Assembly (NCBI GenBank): GCA_017454905.1
Contig: JAFTCB010000026.1
Span: forward strand, 1 to 58,458
Length of the DNA: 58,458 nt
Direction of reading: 5' to 3'
DNA from: Bacteroidales bacterium
GTDB lineage: Bacteria > Bacteroidota > Bacteroidia > Bacteroidales > UBA932
Part shown: positions 51,042 to 58,458 of the stretch, piece by piece
How positions within the stretch are numbered: the stretch's first letter is position 1
How the letters are laid out: every line of letters starts with the position of its first letter
The notes under the pieces: generated by a model
The model's input: the letters and a program-made list of their open reading frames with translations, nothing else
Told to the model about the DNA's origin: nothing
Databases searched by the model: none
Made by a program: the position numbers and the translations under genes

Positions 51042-51640
51042 TGGCCCCGGTCCTGACGATAGCATATTTCCCTCCGGTAGAATACTTTGCGCTGCTCGCA
51101 AAGTATTCTTCGGTTTATGTGGAGGCCTGCGAGAATTACCAGAAGCAGTCCTGGCGCAACCGCTGCCGCATCTACACGGAAGGCGGGCCGCAGGACCTCA
51201 ATTTCCCGGTGAAGCACCGGGACGGGACCTTCAAGTTGCCGATCCGGGAGATCGAGGTGGACTATTCCACCCCGTGGGTGGCCAAGACGGAGCGCTGCAT
51301 CGAGACGGCTTACCGTTCGTCGGCGTTTTTCGATTATTACCGGGACGAGCTGTTCTCCATCCTGGATGCGCAGCCGCGTACGCTCTGGGAGCTGGACCTG
51401 CGCATCATCCGGTTTTTCCTGGGGAAGATCGGGCTGAAGACGGAACTGCTCCCCACGGAGCGGTTCGCGGAGGAGCATGTGGATATCCATCCGAAAAGGC
51501 CGAACGCAATCCTGTCGGAACTTGGATTGGATCGGCCTTATTATCAGGTTTTCGCGGAGCGGTTCGGGTTCGTGCCGAACCTCTCGGTGATGGACCTTCT
51601 GTTCAATGAAGGCCCGGCGTCGCTGGACTATCTCCTATAG
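51041..51640 (+). CDS. WbqC-like family protein
   Basis: A 199-aa protein of the WbqC-like family, found in surface polysaccharide and lipid A neighbourhoods and of unknown biochemical role. The start is the GTG at 51041, overlapping the lpxA stop by one base; AYFPPVEYFALLAKY and SWRNRCRIYTEGGPQDLNFPV follow, as usual for the family. The 3' end overlaps a convergent lipoprotein gene by 6 bp. Confidence 0.8.
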   Translation: MAPVLTIAYFPPVEYFALLAKYSSVYVEACENYQKQSWRNRCRIYTEGGPQDLNFPVKHRDGTFKLPIREIEVDYSTPWVAKTERCIETAYRSSAFFDYYRDELFSILDAQPRTLWELDLRIIRFFLGKIGLKTELLPTERFAEEHVDIHPKRPNAILSELGLDRPYYQVFAERFGFVPNLSVMDLLFNEGPASLDYLL

Positions 51641-52033
51641 ATCGTCGTCCCCGCCTTCGGGTTTGCCCTGCCATCTGACATAGGCAACCGGGACGTTCGT
51701 CTTGTCTCCGGTCATGTTCAGCATCAGCTGGACGATGTCGTTTTCATCATCCAGGATGGACAGGATCAATGCTTCATCGATGGTCTGGATATCTTTGGCG
51801 AATTGTTCTGCACCCATGTTCCAGGCTTCGCTGTATTCGCCGCGGCGGACGAAATTGGAGTGCGTATCGATGAAATCCCCGAAATAATCTTCGATGGCTG
51901 TTTTCTGCTCTTCGGAAGATAATTCATAGAGCACCTGATAGGAGAATGCATAATCCTGCAGGGAACTGAGGTTGCAGGAAGAGACGCAGAACAGGGCTGC
52001 GGCGGCTGCGAGAGCGGTAAAAAACTTGCGCAT
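51635..52033 (-). CDS. Small lipoprotein of unknown function
   Basis: A 132-aa protein with a lipobox (LFCVSSCN), then a soluble domain: FSYQVLYELSSEEQKTAIED, NMGAEQFAKDIQTIDEALI and PVAYVRWQGKPEGG. I do not recognise a family. It is envelope-attached, monocistronic, and transcribed divergently from rimP with a perfect TAAATTTG box 16 bp upstream on the minus strand. Confidence 0.7.
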   Translation of the reverse strand: MRKFFTALAAAAALFCVSSCNLSSLQDYAFSYQVLYELSSEEQKTAIEDYFGDFIDTHSNFVRRGEYSEAWNMGAEQFAKDIQTIDEALILSILDDENDIVQLMLNMTGDKTNVPVAYVRWQGKPEGGDDDL

Positions 52034-52044
52034 AGGTTGATTGT

Positions 52045-52076
52045 TTTGGCAAATTTACAAAAAATTCCTATATTTG
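52045..52076 (+). promoter_or_regulatory. Promoter of the rimP-nusA-infB operon
   Basis: TTTG (52045-52048), 20 nt, TATATTTG (52069-52076): a full consensus promoter. A minus-strand TAAATTTG box (52050-52057), serving the lipoprotein gene, lies inside it, so the two directions may interfere. Confidence 0.75.
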
Positions 52077-52093
52077 CGGATGTGAATGTGTGA

Positions 52094-52119
52094 GAAGGCC
52101 CGCGGAGGTCTTCTTTTTT
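52094..52119 (+). terminator. Leader hairpin with T run before rimP (possible attenuator)
   Basis: GAAGGCC (52094-52100) pairs with GGTCTTC (52107-52113), one G-U pair, followed by TTTTTT. A terminator-like element between promoter and first gene suggests attenuation of the nusA operon; NusA is known to act on its own operon in other bacteria. Confidence 0.5.
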
Positions 52120-52126
52120 ATTGGAT

Positions 52127-52399
52127 ATGGACAGGACAGAATTTGAAAAAGTAGTGGAGAAAGCCGTCGCGGAGCGCGGCTGCACCCTGGTTGACATCAT
52201 GTTCAACGACGACGACAACGTGTTCGAGGTGACCATTGACAAGGCGGATGCCGATGTCGATCTGGCGGACTGTGAATACGTGCACCGCGCCGTCCTCACC
52301 GCCTTCGACCGCAACATCGAGGACTATGCCCTGACCGTCGGCTCCGTCGGGATCGACGCCGCGGAAGCAGACGAAATGCTGAAGACAATCAACGAATAG
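52127..52399 (+). CDS. rimP: Ribosome maturation factor RimP, shortened
   Basis: RimP helps assemble the 30S subunit. Only 90 aa are present (ATG at 52127; a TTG at 52121 is a poorer start), against about 150 in the usual form. The N-terminal domain is recognisable (FEKVVEKAVAERGCTLVDI, VTIDKADADVDLADCEYVHR), but where the C-terminal SH3-like domain should begin, residues differ and the protein ends at LKTINE. The identity rests mainly on the N-terminal pattern and on the rimP-nusA-infB order. Confidence 0.75.
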   Translation: MDRTEFEKVVEKAVAERGCTLVDIMFNDDDNVFEVTIDKADADVDLADCEYVHRAVLTAFDRNIEDYALTVGSVGIDAAEADEMLKTINE

Positions 52400-52409
52400 A
52401 AAATATAGA

Positions 52410-53678
52410 ATGGAAAAGGAAAAAGTTATTACGCTCATCGACGCGTTCAAGGACTTCAAGGAGGAGAAGAACATCGACCGGCCTGTGATGATGCAGGTCC
52501 TCAAGGACGTGTTTCTGACCCAGATCGCCAAGACCTATGGTTCGTCGGACAATTTCGACGTGATCGTCAACGTGGACAAGGGTACCTGCGAGATCTACCA
52601 GAATTTCGACGTAGTGGAAGAAGTGGAGAATCCCCATGCTGAGATCACCCTGGAGGGGATCCGCGAGGACGGCGGCGACGCCGACGATTACGAGATCGGG
52701 GACCAGTACACCAAGAAGCTGCCGCTGGCCGCGTTCGGTCGCCGCGGTATCCTGAACATCCGTCAGAACCTGCAGGGACGCATCATGGACATCGAGAAGG
52801 CAAACGTGTTCAAGAAGTATTCCGACAAGGTGGGCGAGCTTTTCTATGGCGAGGTCTATCAGACCTGGTCGAAGGAAGTGCTGATCCTCGACGAGGATGG
52901 CAACGAACTCCATATCCCGAAGAGCGAGCAGATCCCCGGCGAGCGCTTCAAGAAGAGCGATTCCGTCAAGGCTGTCATCAAGAGCGTGGAGATGAAGAAC
53001 AATACCACGCCTTACATCACCCTGAGCCGCGTCTCCAACGACTTCCTCGAGCGTCTTTTCGAGCAGGAGGTGCCGGAGATCGCCGACGGCCTGATCACGG
53101 TCAAGAAAGTGGTCCGCGTCCCGGGCGAGCGCGCCAAGGTGGCGGTCGAATCCTACGATGACCGCATTGATCCGATCGGCGCCTGCATCGGTGTCAAAGG
53201 CAGCCGCATCATGGGTATCGTGCGCGAGCTGCGCAACGAGAACATCGATGTGATCCAGTGGTCGCAGAATCCCAAACTGATGATCCAGCGCGCGCTCAAC
53301 CCCGCCGTCGTCTCCTACATCGAGATGGGTGAAGAGGCGGATGACAAGGTGAAAGTGTTCATGCAGCCGGACCAGGTCAGCAAGGGTATCGGCCGCCATG
53401 GTGTCAACATCCAGCTGGCCGGCATGCTGGTCGACCGGGAGATCGAGGTCTACCGTGAGCTCCCGAAGGGCGAGAGCAGCGAGGAGGAGGACGTCCTGCT
53501 CAGCGAGTTCTCCGATGTGATCGACCAGTGGATCATCGACCGCCTCGAGGCGATCGGCTGCGATACCGCCAAGGGCGTGCTTGCCCTCTCTCCCGAGGAC
53601 ATCGCCAAGCGTGCCGATCTCGAGGACGAGACCGTGGAAGAAGTCCGTAACATCCTTAAAGCAGAATTCGAAGACTAG
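52410..53678 (+). CDS. nusA: Transcription elongation/termination factor NusA
   Basis: Binds RNA polymerase and nascent RNA to control pausing, termination and antitermination. The 422-aa protein has the N-terminal polymerase-binding domain (about 1-130), the S1 domain, and two KH domains ([16 protein letters not shown], then [19 protein letters not shown]), plus a short acidic helical end. It lacks the long C-terminal repeats of E. coli NusA, as is normal in Bacteroidetes. 10 bp after rimP and 5 bp before infB. Confidence 0.96.
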   Translation: MEKEKVITLIDAFKDFKEEKNIDRPVMMQVLKDVFLTQIAKTYGSSDNFDVIVNVDKGTCEIYQNFDVVEEVENPHAEITLEGIREDGGDADDYEIGDQYTKKLPLAAFGRRGILNIRQNLQGRIMDIEKANVFKKYSDKVGELFYGEVYQTWSKEVLILDEDGNELHIPKSEQIPGERFKKSDSVKAVIKSVEMKNNTTPYITLSRVSNDFLERLFEQEVPEIADGLITVKKVVRVPGERAKVAVESYDDRIDPIGACIGVKGSRIMGIVRELRNENIDVIQWSQNPKLMIQRALNPAVVSYIEMGEEADDKVKVFMQPDQVSKGIGRHGVNIQLAGMLVDREIEVYRELPKGESSEEEDVLLSEFSDVIDQWIIDRLEAIGCDTAKGVLALSPEDIAKRADLEDETVEEVRNILKAEFED

Positions 53679-53683
53679 AAAGA

Positions 53684-56434
53684 ATGGCAGAAATCAGACT
53701 CAATAAGCTTTTAAGACAATATAACATCGGCCTCGACGACCTGGTGGAGTTCCTCCACAAGCAGGGCTTCGAGGTGGATGCAAACCCCAATGCGAAGGTC
53801 TCGGACGAGGTCCTTCCCGCCCTTAACAAGCAGTTCGGCAAGGATCTCGAGTTGAAGCAGGCCGCCGACAAGGTGGAGGTCAAGATCACGGAGATCCTGG
53901 AGAAGAACAACAAGCAGAAGAGCCGGGAGGAGGTCGAAGAGGAAGAGCCTGAGCGTGAGACCATCATCAAGAGCAATACCTTCATCAACGTCAAGAAGGA
54001 AAGCCCCGCCGCCGTGACGGAGCCGGAGATTCCTGAGGAGAAGCCGGAAGAGCCTGTGGTGGCGGAACCCGCCCCCGTGGAGCCGGAGCCCGAGGTCCCG
54101 GCCGAGCCGGAGTCCGAACCCGAGCCGGAAGAGCCGGCCGCCCCCGAGGAGCCCGAGGCCGTTGACGAGCCGGTGGCCGCTCAGACGCCGGAGCCCGAAG
54201 AGGAGCCGGAAGAGCCCGAGGAACCGGAGCAGCCGGAAGCCTCCGATGAGCAGCCTTCCGCTCCTGCCGCCGATGCCAGCGGGGCTCCTGCCCTCAAGGT
54301 CGTGGGCAAGATCGACCTCAGCCAGTTCGACCGCAAGCCCAAGAAGCGCGAGCGCATCAACAAGGGTACCCAGAAGGTCGATGTGGCCAAGGCCGGGGCC
54401 AATATTGAAAAGAATCCCAAGAAAGACCCGCGCCAGCAGCAACAGCAGCAGTCTTCCGGCAAGGGACGCAAGCGTGACCGCGACCGTTTCAAGCCGGCCC
54501 TGACTGAAGCGCAGCAGGAAGAGCTCCAGAAAGAGATCCAGAAGCAGGTCAAGGAGACCTACGCCAAGATGAACGAGGGCAAGAAGAACAACTTCGGCGC
54601 GAAGTACCGCAAGGAGAAGCGCGAGGCTGCCGCCCAGCGTACGCAGGAGGAGATGGCGGAGGCGATGGCCGAGCAGAAAGTGCTCAAGGTCACCGAGTTC
54701 GTGACGGTCAACGACCTGGCTACCCTGATGAACAACACGCCTGTCGTGAAGGTCATCGGCGCCTGCATGAGCCTGGGCTTGATGGTGTCCATCAACCAGC
54801 GTCTGGATGCGGAGACCCTTGTGCTCGTGGCCGAGGAGTTCGGCTACCAGGTCGAGTTCGTGACCGCGGAGATTTCCGAGGAGATCAGCAACACGGAGGA
54901 GGCCGACCGTCCGGAGGATCTCGTTTCCCGTCCCCCGATCATCACGGTGATGGGACATGTCGACCATGGCAAGACCTCCCTGCTCGACTATATCCGCAAG
55001 TCCAACGTGATTGCGGGCGAGGCCGGCGGTATCACGCAGCACATCGGCGCTTACAACGTGAAGCTGCCTGACGGACGCCGGATCACCTTCCTGGATACTC
55101 CGGGACACGAAGCCTTTACGGCCATGCGTGCCCGTGGCGCCCAACTGACTGACCTGGCGATCATCATCGTCGCGGCCGATGACGCCGTGATGCCGCAGAC
55201 CGTCGAGGCCATCAACCATGCCCAGGCGGCCAACGTCCCGATGGTGTTTGCCATCAACAAGATCGACAAGCCCGGTGCCAATCCGGATACCATCCGCCGC
55301 CAGCTGTCCGAGATGAATATCCTCGTGGAGGACTGGGGCGGCAAGTACCAGTGCCAGGAGATTTCCGCGAAGCAGGGCATCAATGTGGACAAACTGCTGG
55401 AGAAGGTGCTCCTGGAGACCGATCTGCTCGATCTCAAGGCCAATCCGAACAAGAAGGCGGTCGGCGCCGTCATCGAGTCTTCGCTGGACAAGGGCCGGGG
55501 CTATCTGGCTACCGTGCTCGTCCAGGAGGGTACGCTCCATCCGGGCGACGTGATGCTTTGCGGCAGTTATTACGGCCGTGTCAAGTCCATGTTCAATGAG
55601 CGCGGGCAGAAGATCACCGAAGCCGGTCCTTCGACGCCGGTTTCCGTGCTCGGTCTGAACGGTGCGCCTGCAGCCGGTGAGAAGTTCAACGTGCTGGCGG
55701 ATGAGCGTGAGGCCAAGAGCATTGCGGCCAAGCGGGAGCAGCTGCTCCGCATCCAGGGCATCAAGACGCAGAAGCACATGACCCTGGAGGAGATCGGCCG
55801 CCGTATCGCGATCGGCAATTTCAAGGAGCTCAACATCATCGTCAAGGGCGATGTGGACGGTTCCGTGGAGGCGCTGTCCGATTCCCTCATCAAGCTTTCT
55901 ACCGAGCAGGTCCGCGTCAATGTCATCCACAAGGCTGTCGGCGGCATTTCCGAGTCCGATGTCCTGCTTGCAGAGGCATCCGACGCCGTGATTGTCGGCT
56001 TCCAGGTCCGTCCTACGCCGGAGGCCCGCAAGGCGGCTGACCGCGAGGGTATCGAGATCCGTCTCTACTCCGTCATCTATGACTGTATCAATGAGGTCAA
56101 GGATGGTATCGAGGGTATGCTCGAGCCGGAGAAGAAGGAGGAAGTCATCGCGACCGCCGAGATCAAGCAGACGTTCCGCATCAGCAAGGTCGGCACCATC
56201 GCCGGCTGTATCATGCGCGACGGCAAGATGGTCCAGAAGTCCAAGGTGCGTCTCATCCGTGACGGCATCGTCATCTATACCGGAGAGCTGGGTTCTCTCC
56301 AGATCGGCAAGGATGCCGTGAAGGAGGTCGGCGCCGGCAAGGAATGCGGTATGTCCATCGCGGGCTACAACGACATCAAGGAAGGCGACATCATCGAAGC
56401 CTTCCAGATCGTCGAGATTAAGCGCACGCTGTAA
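53684..56434 (+). CDS. infB: Translation initiation factor IF-2
   Basis: GTPase that brings initiator tRNA to the ribosome. The 916-aa protein starts with an IF2-N helix domain, then a long Glu/Pro/Ala-rich linker (about 105-205) and a Lys/Arg-rich stretch, and then the GTPase core with G1 GHVDHGKTS (from residue 424), DTPGHEAF (G3) and NKIDKPGAN (G4). The C-terminal domains II-IV end in [14 protein letters not shown]. Third gene of the rimP-nusA-infB operon, followed by two hairpins. Confidence 0.96.
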   Translation: MAEIRLNKLLRQYNIGLDDLVEFLHKQGFEVDANPNAKVSDEVLPALNKQFGKDLELKQAADKVEVKITEILEKNNKQKSREEVEEEEPERETIIKSNTFINVKKESPAAVTEPEIPEEKPEEPVVAEPAPVEPEPEVPAEPESEPEPEEPAAPEEPEAVDEPVAAQTPEPEEEPEEPEEPEQPEASDEQPSAPAADASGAPALKVVGKIDLSQFDRKPKKRERINKGTQKVDVAKAGANIEKNPKKDPRQQQQQQSSGKGRKRDRDRFKPALTEAQQEELQKEIQKQVKETYAKMNEGKKNNFGAKYRKEKREAAAQRTQEEMAEAMAEQKVLKVTEFVTVNDLATLMNNTPVVKVIGACMSLGLMVSINQRLDAETLVLVAEEFGYQVEFVTAEISEEISNTEEADRPEDLVSRPPIITVMGHVDHGKTSLLDYIRKSNVIAGEAGGITQHIGAYNVKLPDGRRITFLDTPGHEAFTAMRARGAQLTDLAIIIVAADDAVMPQTVEAINHAQAANVPMVFAINKIDKPGANPDTIRRQLSEMNILVEDWGGKYQCQEISAKQGINVDKLLEKVLLETDLLDLKANPNKKAVGAVIESSLDKGRGYLATVLVQEGTLHPGDVMLCGSYYGRVKSMFNERGQKITEAGPSTPVSVLGLNGAPAAGEKFNVLADEREAKSIAAKREQLLRIQGIKTQKHMTLEEIGRRIAIGNFKELNIIVKGDVDGSVEALSDSLIKLSTEQVRVNVIHKAVGGISESDVLLAEASDAVIVGFQVRPTPEARKAADREGIEIRLYSVIYDCINEVKDGIEGMLEPEKKEEVIATAEIKQTFRISKVGTIAGCIMRDGKMVQKSKVRLIRDGIVIYTGELGSLQIGKDAVKEVGAGKECGMSIAGYNDIKEGDIIEAFQIVEIKRTL

Positions 56435-56453
56435 AGTCGGCTGATGCCGACTT
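56434..56453 (+). terminator. First hairpin after infB
   Basis: Perfect 8-bp stem (56434-56441 with 56446-56453) starting in the infB stop codon. It lacks a T run, so it may stabilise the mRNA end or help the stronger terminator behind it. Confidence 0.4.
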
Positions 56454-56478
56454 CGCTTCGCTCGGAGCAAAACAGGCA

Positions 56479-56507
56479 AAAAAAGCTGGCGAATCGCCAG
56501 CTTTTTT
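56479..56507. terminator. Bidirectional terminator between infB and tRNA-Gln
   Basis: An 8-bp GC stem (56485-56492 with 56494-56501) flanked by six As on the left and six Ts on the right. It can end infB on the plus strand and tRNA-Gln on the minus strand. Confidence 0.85.
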
Positions 56508-56510
56508 GCG

Positions 56511-56581
56511 TTGAGGTACCAGGATTCGAACCTGGGCAGACAGAACCAAAATCTGTAGTGCTACCATTACACCATACCTCA
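56511..56581 (-). tRNA. tRNA-Gln (TTG)
   Basis: A 71-nt cloverleaf on the minus strand with anticodon TTG in the loop TTTTGGT, a perfect 7-bp acceptor stem (TGAGGTA with TACCTCA), and the T loop GGTTCGAATCC. The CCA end is not encoded. Confidence 0.93.
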
Positions 56582-56591
56582 ATTCCGGGTG

Positions 56592-56599
56592 CAAAGATA
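56592..56599 (-). promoter_or_regulatory. -7 box for tRNA-Gln
   Basis: Minus-strand TATCTTTG, 10 bp before the tRNA 5' end and within the 23-bp gap after tadA. Confidence 0.6.
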
Positions 56600-56604
56600 G
56601 TAAA

Positions 56605-57039
56605 TTATCGTTTGCTTTTGAAATATTCTTTGACGAGCGTGCTACATTCGCCGGCGAGGGTGCCGGAGCTGATTTCCGTGCGGGGATGGAGCAGGGAAGG
56701 GGAGAAGAGGGAGTAGCCGCGGCGCGGGTCGGGGGCGCCATAGACGAGGCGGCCGAGTTGCGCCCAGCACAGGGCTGCGGCGCACATCGGACAGGGCTCC
56801 ACCGTGACGTACAGGGTGCAGTCGTCGAGGTATTTGCCGCCCAGGGCTTCCGTGGCCGCGGTCAGTGCGATCATTTCGGCGTGAGCCGTCGGATCATGCA
56901 GGCGCTCGGTCATGTTGTGCCCGCGGGCGATGATGCGTCCGCGGCAGACGACGACGGCGCCGATGGGCACTTCGTCCTCCGTCCCGGCCGCCCGGGCCTC
57001 ACGCAGGGCCTCCTGCATGTATTTCTCGTCAGCGTCCAT
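56605..57039 (-). CDS. tadA: tRNA-specific adenosine deaminase
   Basis: Converts A34 to inosine in tRNA-Arg (ACG); a zinc deaminase. The 144-aa protein has the catalytic HAE (53-55, Glu55 as proton shuttle) and the zinc-binding EPCPMCAAAL (Cys83, Cys86). Length fits TadA. It starts directly after the stop of the hydrolase gene upstream, so the two are co-transcribed. A related guanine or cytosine deaminase is possible but less likely. Confidence 0.88.
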   Translation of the reverse strand: MDADEKYMQEALREARAAGTEDEVPIGAVVVCRGRIIARGHNMTERLHDPTAHAEMIALTAATEALGGKYLDDCTLYVTVEPCPMCAAALCWAQLGRLVYGAPDPRRGYSLFSPSLLHPRTEISSGTLAGECSTLVKEYFKSKR

Positions 57040-57945
57040 TTACAGTTGTGCGAGAACGTCGTCCCAGACCTGCTGCCTGTCCGTTTCGTTGAGGATTTCG
57101 TGGCGCATGCCCGGATAGAGCTTGAGGTCAACGTGGCGGTAGCCGACCCGGCGCATCTTCTCCACGGCATCTTCCAGCGCCTTGTCCGAAACGCGGCAGG
57201 GATCTTCCGCGCCGGAGATGAAATGCACCGGAAGGTCCGGCCGGGAGACCTTCCAGCCCTTGGCGGAATAGCAGTCCTGCATCAGGCCCATCAGTCCCTG
57301 GAATCCGTTGGCCGTGAACTGGTAGGTGCAAAGCGGATCCTTGTGGTACTCGACGAGGATCTCGTCATTGGAGCAGACCCAGGCGGCGGGCCATCCTTCC
57401 TTCTCGAAGGGCTTGTTGAAGCTGCCGAAGGACAGCTGCTGCAGGAGTTTGGGCCGGTAGTGTCCTCCCTTGATGCGGCTGAAGCAGGTAGCCAGCGCCT
57501 TGCCTACGCTTTTGGCGGGGTTGTCTGACGGACATCCGCAGACAAACAACCGGTCCAGCCGGTCGTCGTAGCGTTTGGCGAAAGAACGGACGACCATCGA
57601 GCCCATGCTGTGCCCGAAGAGGGTGCAGGGCAGCCCCGGCCATTGCTCCCGGATCCAGTCCGAGACCACGCGCACGTCCTCCACCATCGCTTCCCAGCCG
57701 CCTTCGTAAAGGTAGCCCAGGTCGCGCTCCTCCTTGATGGACGCGCCATGGCCGCGGTGGTCGTGGATAACGCATACATAGCCGTTGGCGGTCAGGAATT
57801 CCATGAAGGGTATGTAGCGCTCTTTGTGCTCGCACATGCCATGGACGAACTGCACGACACCCCGCGGCGCTGCTTCCGGGACACTGACAAGCATGGCCAA
57901 CGCGAGATCGTCGGCGGATGCAGGAAGGGACATTTGTTTCATCAT
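57040..57945 (-). CDS. Alpha/beta hydrolase, lysophospholipase/monoacylglycerol lipase type
   Basis: A 301-aa serine hydrolase from the ATG at 57945; the next Met codon directly after it is equally possible. VQFVHGMCEHKERYIPF holds the oxyanion-hole HGM, HDHRGHGAS the family's second motif, and LFGHSMGSMV the nucleophile elbow (Ser113). SGAEDP and MRHEIL supply Asp and His. This combination is typical of lysophospholipase L2/monoglyceride lipases, which cleave one acyl chain from glycerol lipids. No signal peptide, so cytoplasmic. First gene of a unit with tadA; a near-consensus TATCTTCG box lies just upstream. Confidence 0.85.
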   Translation of the reverse strand: MMKQMSLPASADDLALAMLVSVPEAAPRGVVQFVHGMCEHKERYIPFMEFLTANGYVCVIHDHRGHGASIKEERDLGYLYEGGWEAMVEDVRVVSDWIREQWPGLPCTLFGHSMGSMVVRSFAKRYDDRLDRLFVCGCPSDNPAKSVGKALATCFSRIKGGHYRPKLLQQLSFGSFNKPFEKEGWPAAWVCSNDEILVEYHKDPLCTYQFTANGFQGLMGLMQDCYSAKGWKVSRPDLPVHFISGAEDPCRVSDKALEDAVEKMRRVGYRHVDLKLYPGMRHEILNETDRQQVWDDVLAQL

Positions 57946-57973
57946 ACTGCGAAGATACGATTTTTTACTGCAC

Positions 57974-58008
57974 AAAAAAAGGGAGGCGTCCTATACAGGA
58001 GGCCTCCC
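57974..58008 (-). terminator. Terminator of the SusD-family gene
   Basis: Stem of 7 bp (57981-57987 with 58002-58008) extended by an inner TCCT/AGGA pair, followed on the minus strand by seven Ts. Confidence 0.85.
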
Positions 58009-58055
58009 ACCCACTAATCAAATTAATTCGTATGACGCGAATTAATTTTTTTCTA

Positions 58056-58458
58056 TTACTCCCAACCCGGGTTCTGAACCATGTTCGGGTTCTTGTCCAT
58101 CACGGACGTCGGGAACGGGAAGAACTCGTGCTTGCCAGCCTTGAAGCCGACGGTGTAGCCGGCATCGATGGCCTCGTGCGTAGCGACGGTGTAGAAACGG
58201 CTGGCAGCCTCGGTGCCATGCTCCCAGACGACGGTCTCGCCGGACTTCGGCTCCCTGTGGAGCTTGTCGAAGAGCTTCGGCACGGCCTGGCCGGCCTTCT
58301 GCACGCGGTCGGTGTCACCCCAGCGGAGGAGGTCCAGCCAGCGGCTGCCCTCGAGCCAGAGCTCATAGCTCTTCTCCTTCTTGAGGACGTTCATGTCCAC
58401 GCTGGCCAGTTCGGCCAGGCCGGCACGCTTGCGGATCTCGTTGACGGCCCAGGCGCCC
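58056..58458 (-). CDS. SusD/RagB-family outer-membrane lipoprotein, C-terminal part
   Basis: Only the last 134 codons or so are in the window; the gene continues past the right edge. NEIRKRAGL, ELWLEGSRWLDLLRWGD and FPFPTSVMDKNPNMVQNPGW are the standard C-terminal signatures of SusD-like glycan-binding lipoproteins, which partner a SusC TonB transporter on the cell surface. A SusC gene would be expected upstream, outside the window. The likely partner substrates are the plant glycans served by the hydrolases in this window, which is inference. Confidence 0.92.
   Translation of the reverse strand, partial: GAWAVNEIRKRAGLAELASVDMNVLKKEKSYELWLEGSRWLDLLRWGDTDRVQKAGQAVPKLFDKLHREPKSGETVVWEHGTEAASRFYTVATHEAIDAGYTVGFKAGKHEFFPFPTSVMDKNPNMVQNPGWE

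Overview
The window reads as a GC-rich member of the Bacteroidales, probably a gut or rumen commensal. The evidence is a SusD/RagB gene at the right edge, DUF3078, WbqC-like and DUF4380 genes, an LpxD-LpxC-LpxA lipid A block, many signal-peptide glycoside hydrolases, and repeated TAnnTTTG promoter elements of the Bacteroidetes sigma factor with little Shine-Dalgarno signal. It looks chromosomal: housekeeping genes are densely packed, often with overlapping ends, and two tRNA genes are present. No phage, conjugation or CRISPR genes are seen; the only mobile DNA is one IS30 relic.

Layout. 1-527 has no gene but a hairpin-dense stretch, a perfect inverted repeat and a possible IS scar. 528-3370 (minus) is a two-gene GH43-GH27 polysaccharide operon. 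3476-25681 (minus) is a 12-gene, about 22 kb block with every gap under 60 bp and terminator-like hairpins on both sides; this is the remarkable part. 25765-30476 holds panE, a DUF4380 protein and a GH9 glucanase. 30604-31554 holds a small unknown protein, an internally deleted IS30 relic and initiator tRNA-Met. 31600-45316 is mostly housekeeping: sppA, hisS, tmk, folP, a GH127-type arabinofuranosidase, a CPBP protease, a sugar nucleotidyltransferase, a DivIC/FtsB-like protein, tilS, DUF3078 and proS. 45432-51640 is envelope: a WYDP-repeat lipoprotein, an OmpP1/FadL porin, lpxD, lpxC, lpxA and a WbqC-like gene. 52127-56434 is rimP-nusA-infB. 56511-58458 holds tRNA-Gln, tadA, a lysophospholipase-like hydrolase and the C-terminal part of a SusD gene.

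The 22 kb block is the candidate undescribed system. In transcription order it encodes five small membrane proteins, four of them with an N-terminal zinc ribbon; four giant proteins of about 1290-1350 aa; and three secreted proteins that share a roughly 150-aa domain. The giants share one plan: signal peptide, variable ectodomain, single membrane span, Lys-rich or Lys/Glu-rich tract, a conserved beta-rich middle, a hydrophobic G-IVT-x-G-x-SE motif, a helical region, and a C-terminal module with an ATGNA...DxD signature resembling a nucleotidyltransferase active site. They fall into two homologous classes ordered B-A-B-(two secreted genes)-A, as if a B-A pair had been duplicated. One secreted protein (8493-9671) joins a class-B-like ectodomain to the secreted domain, tying the two families together. 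The signal peptide, stop-transfer span and basic tract suggest that about 1000 residues of each giant face the cytoplasm. Function is unknown; a membrane-spanning sensor/effector or surface complex is my inference.
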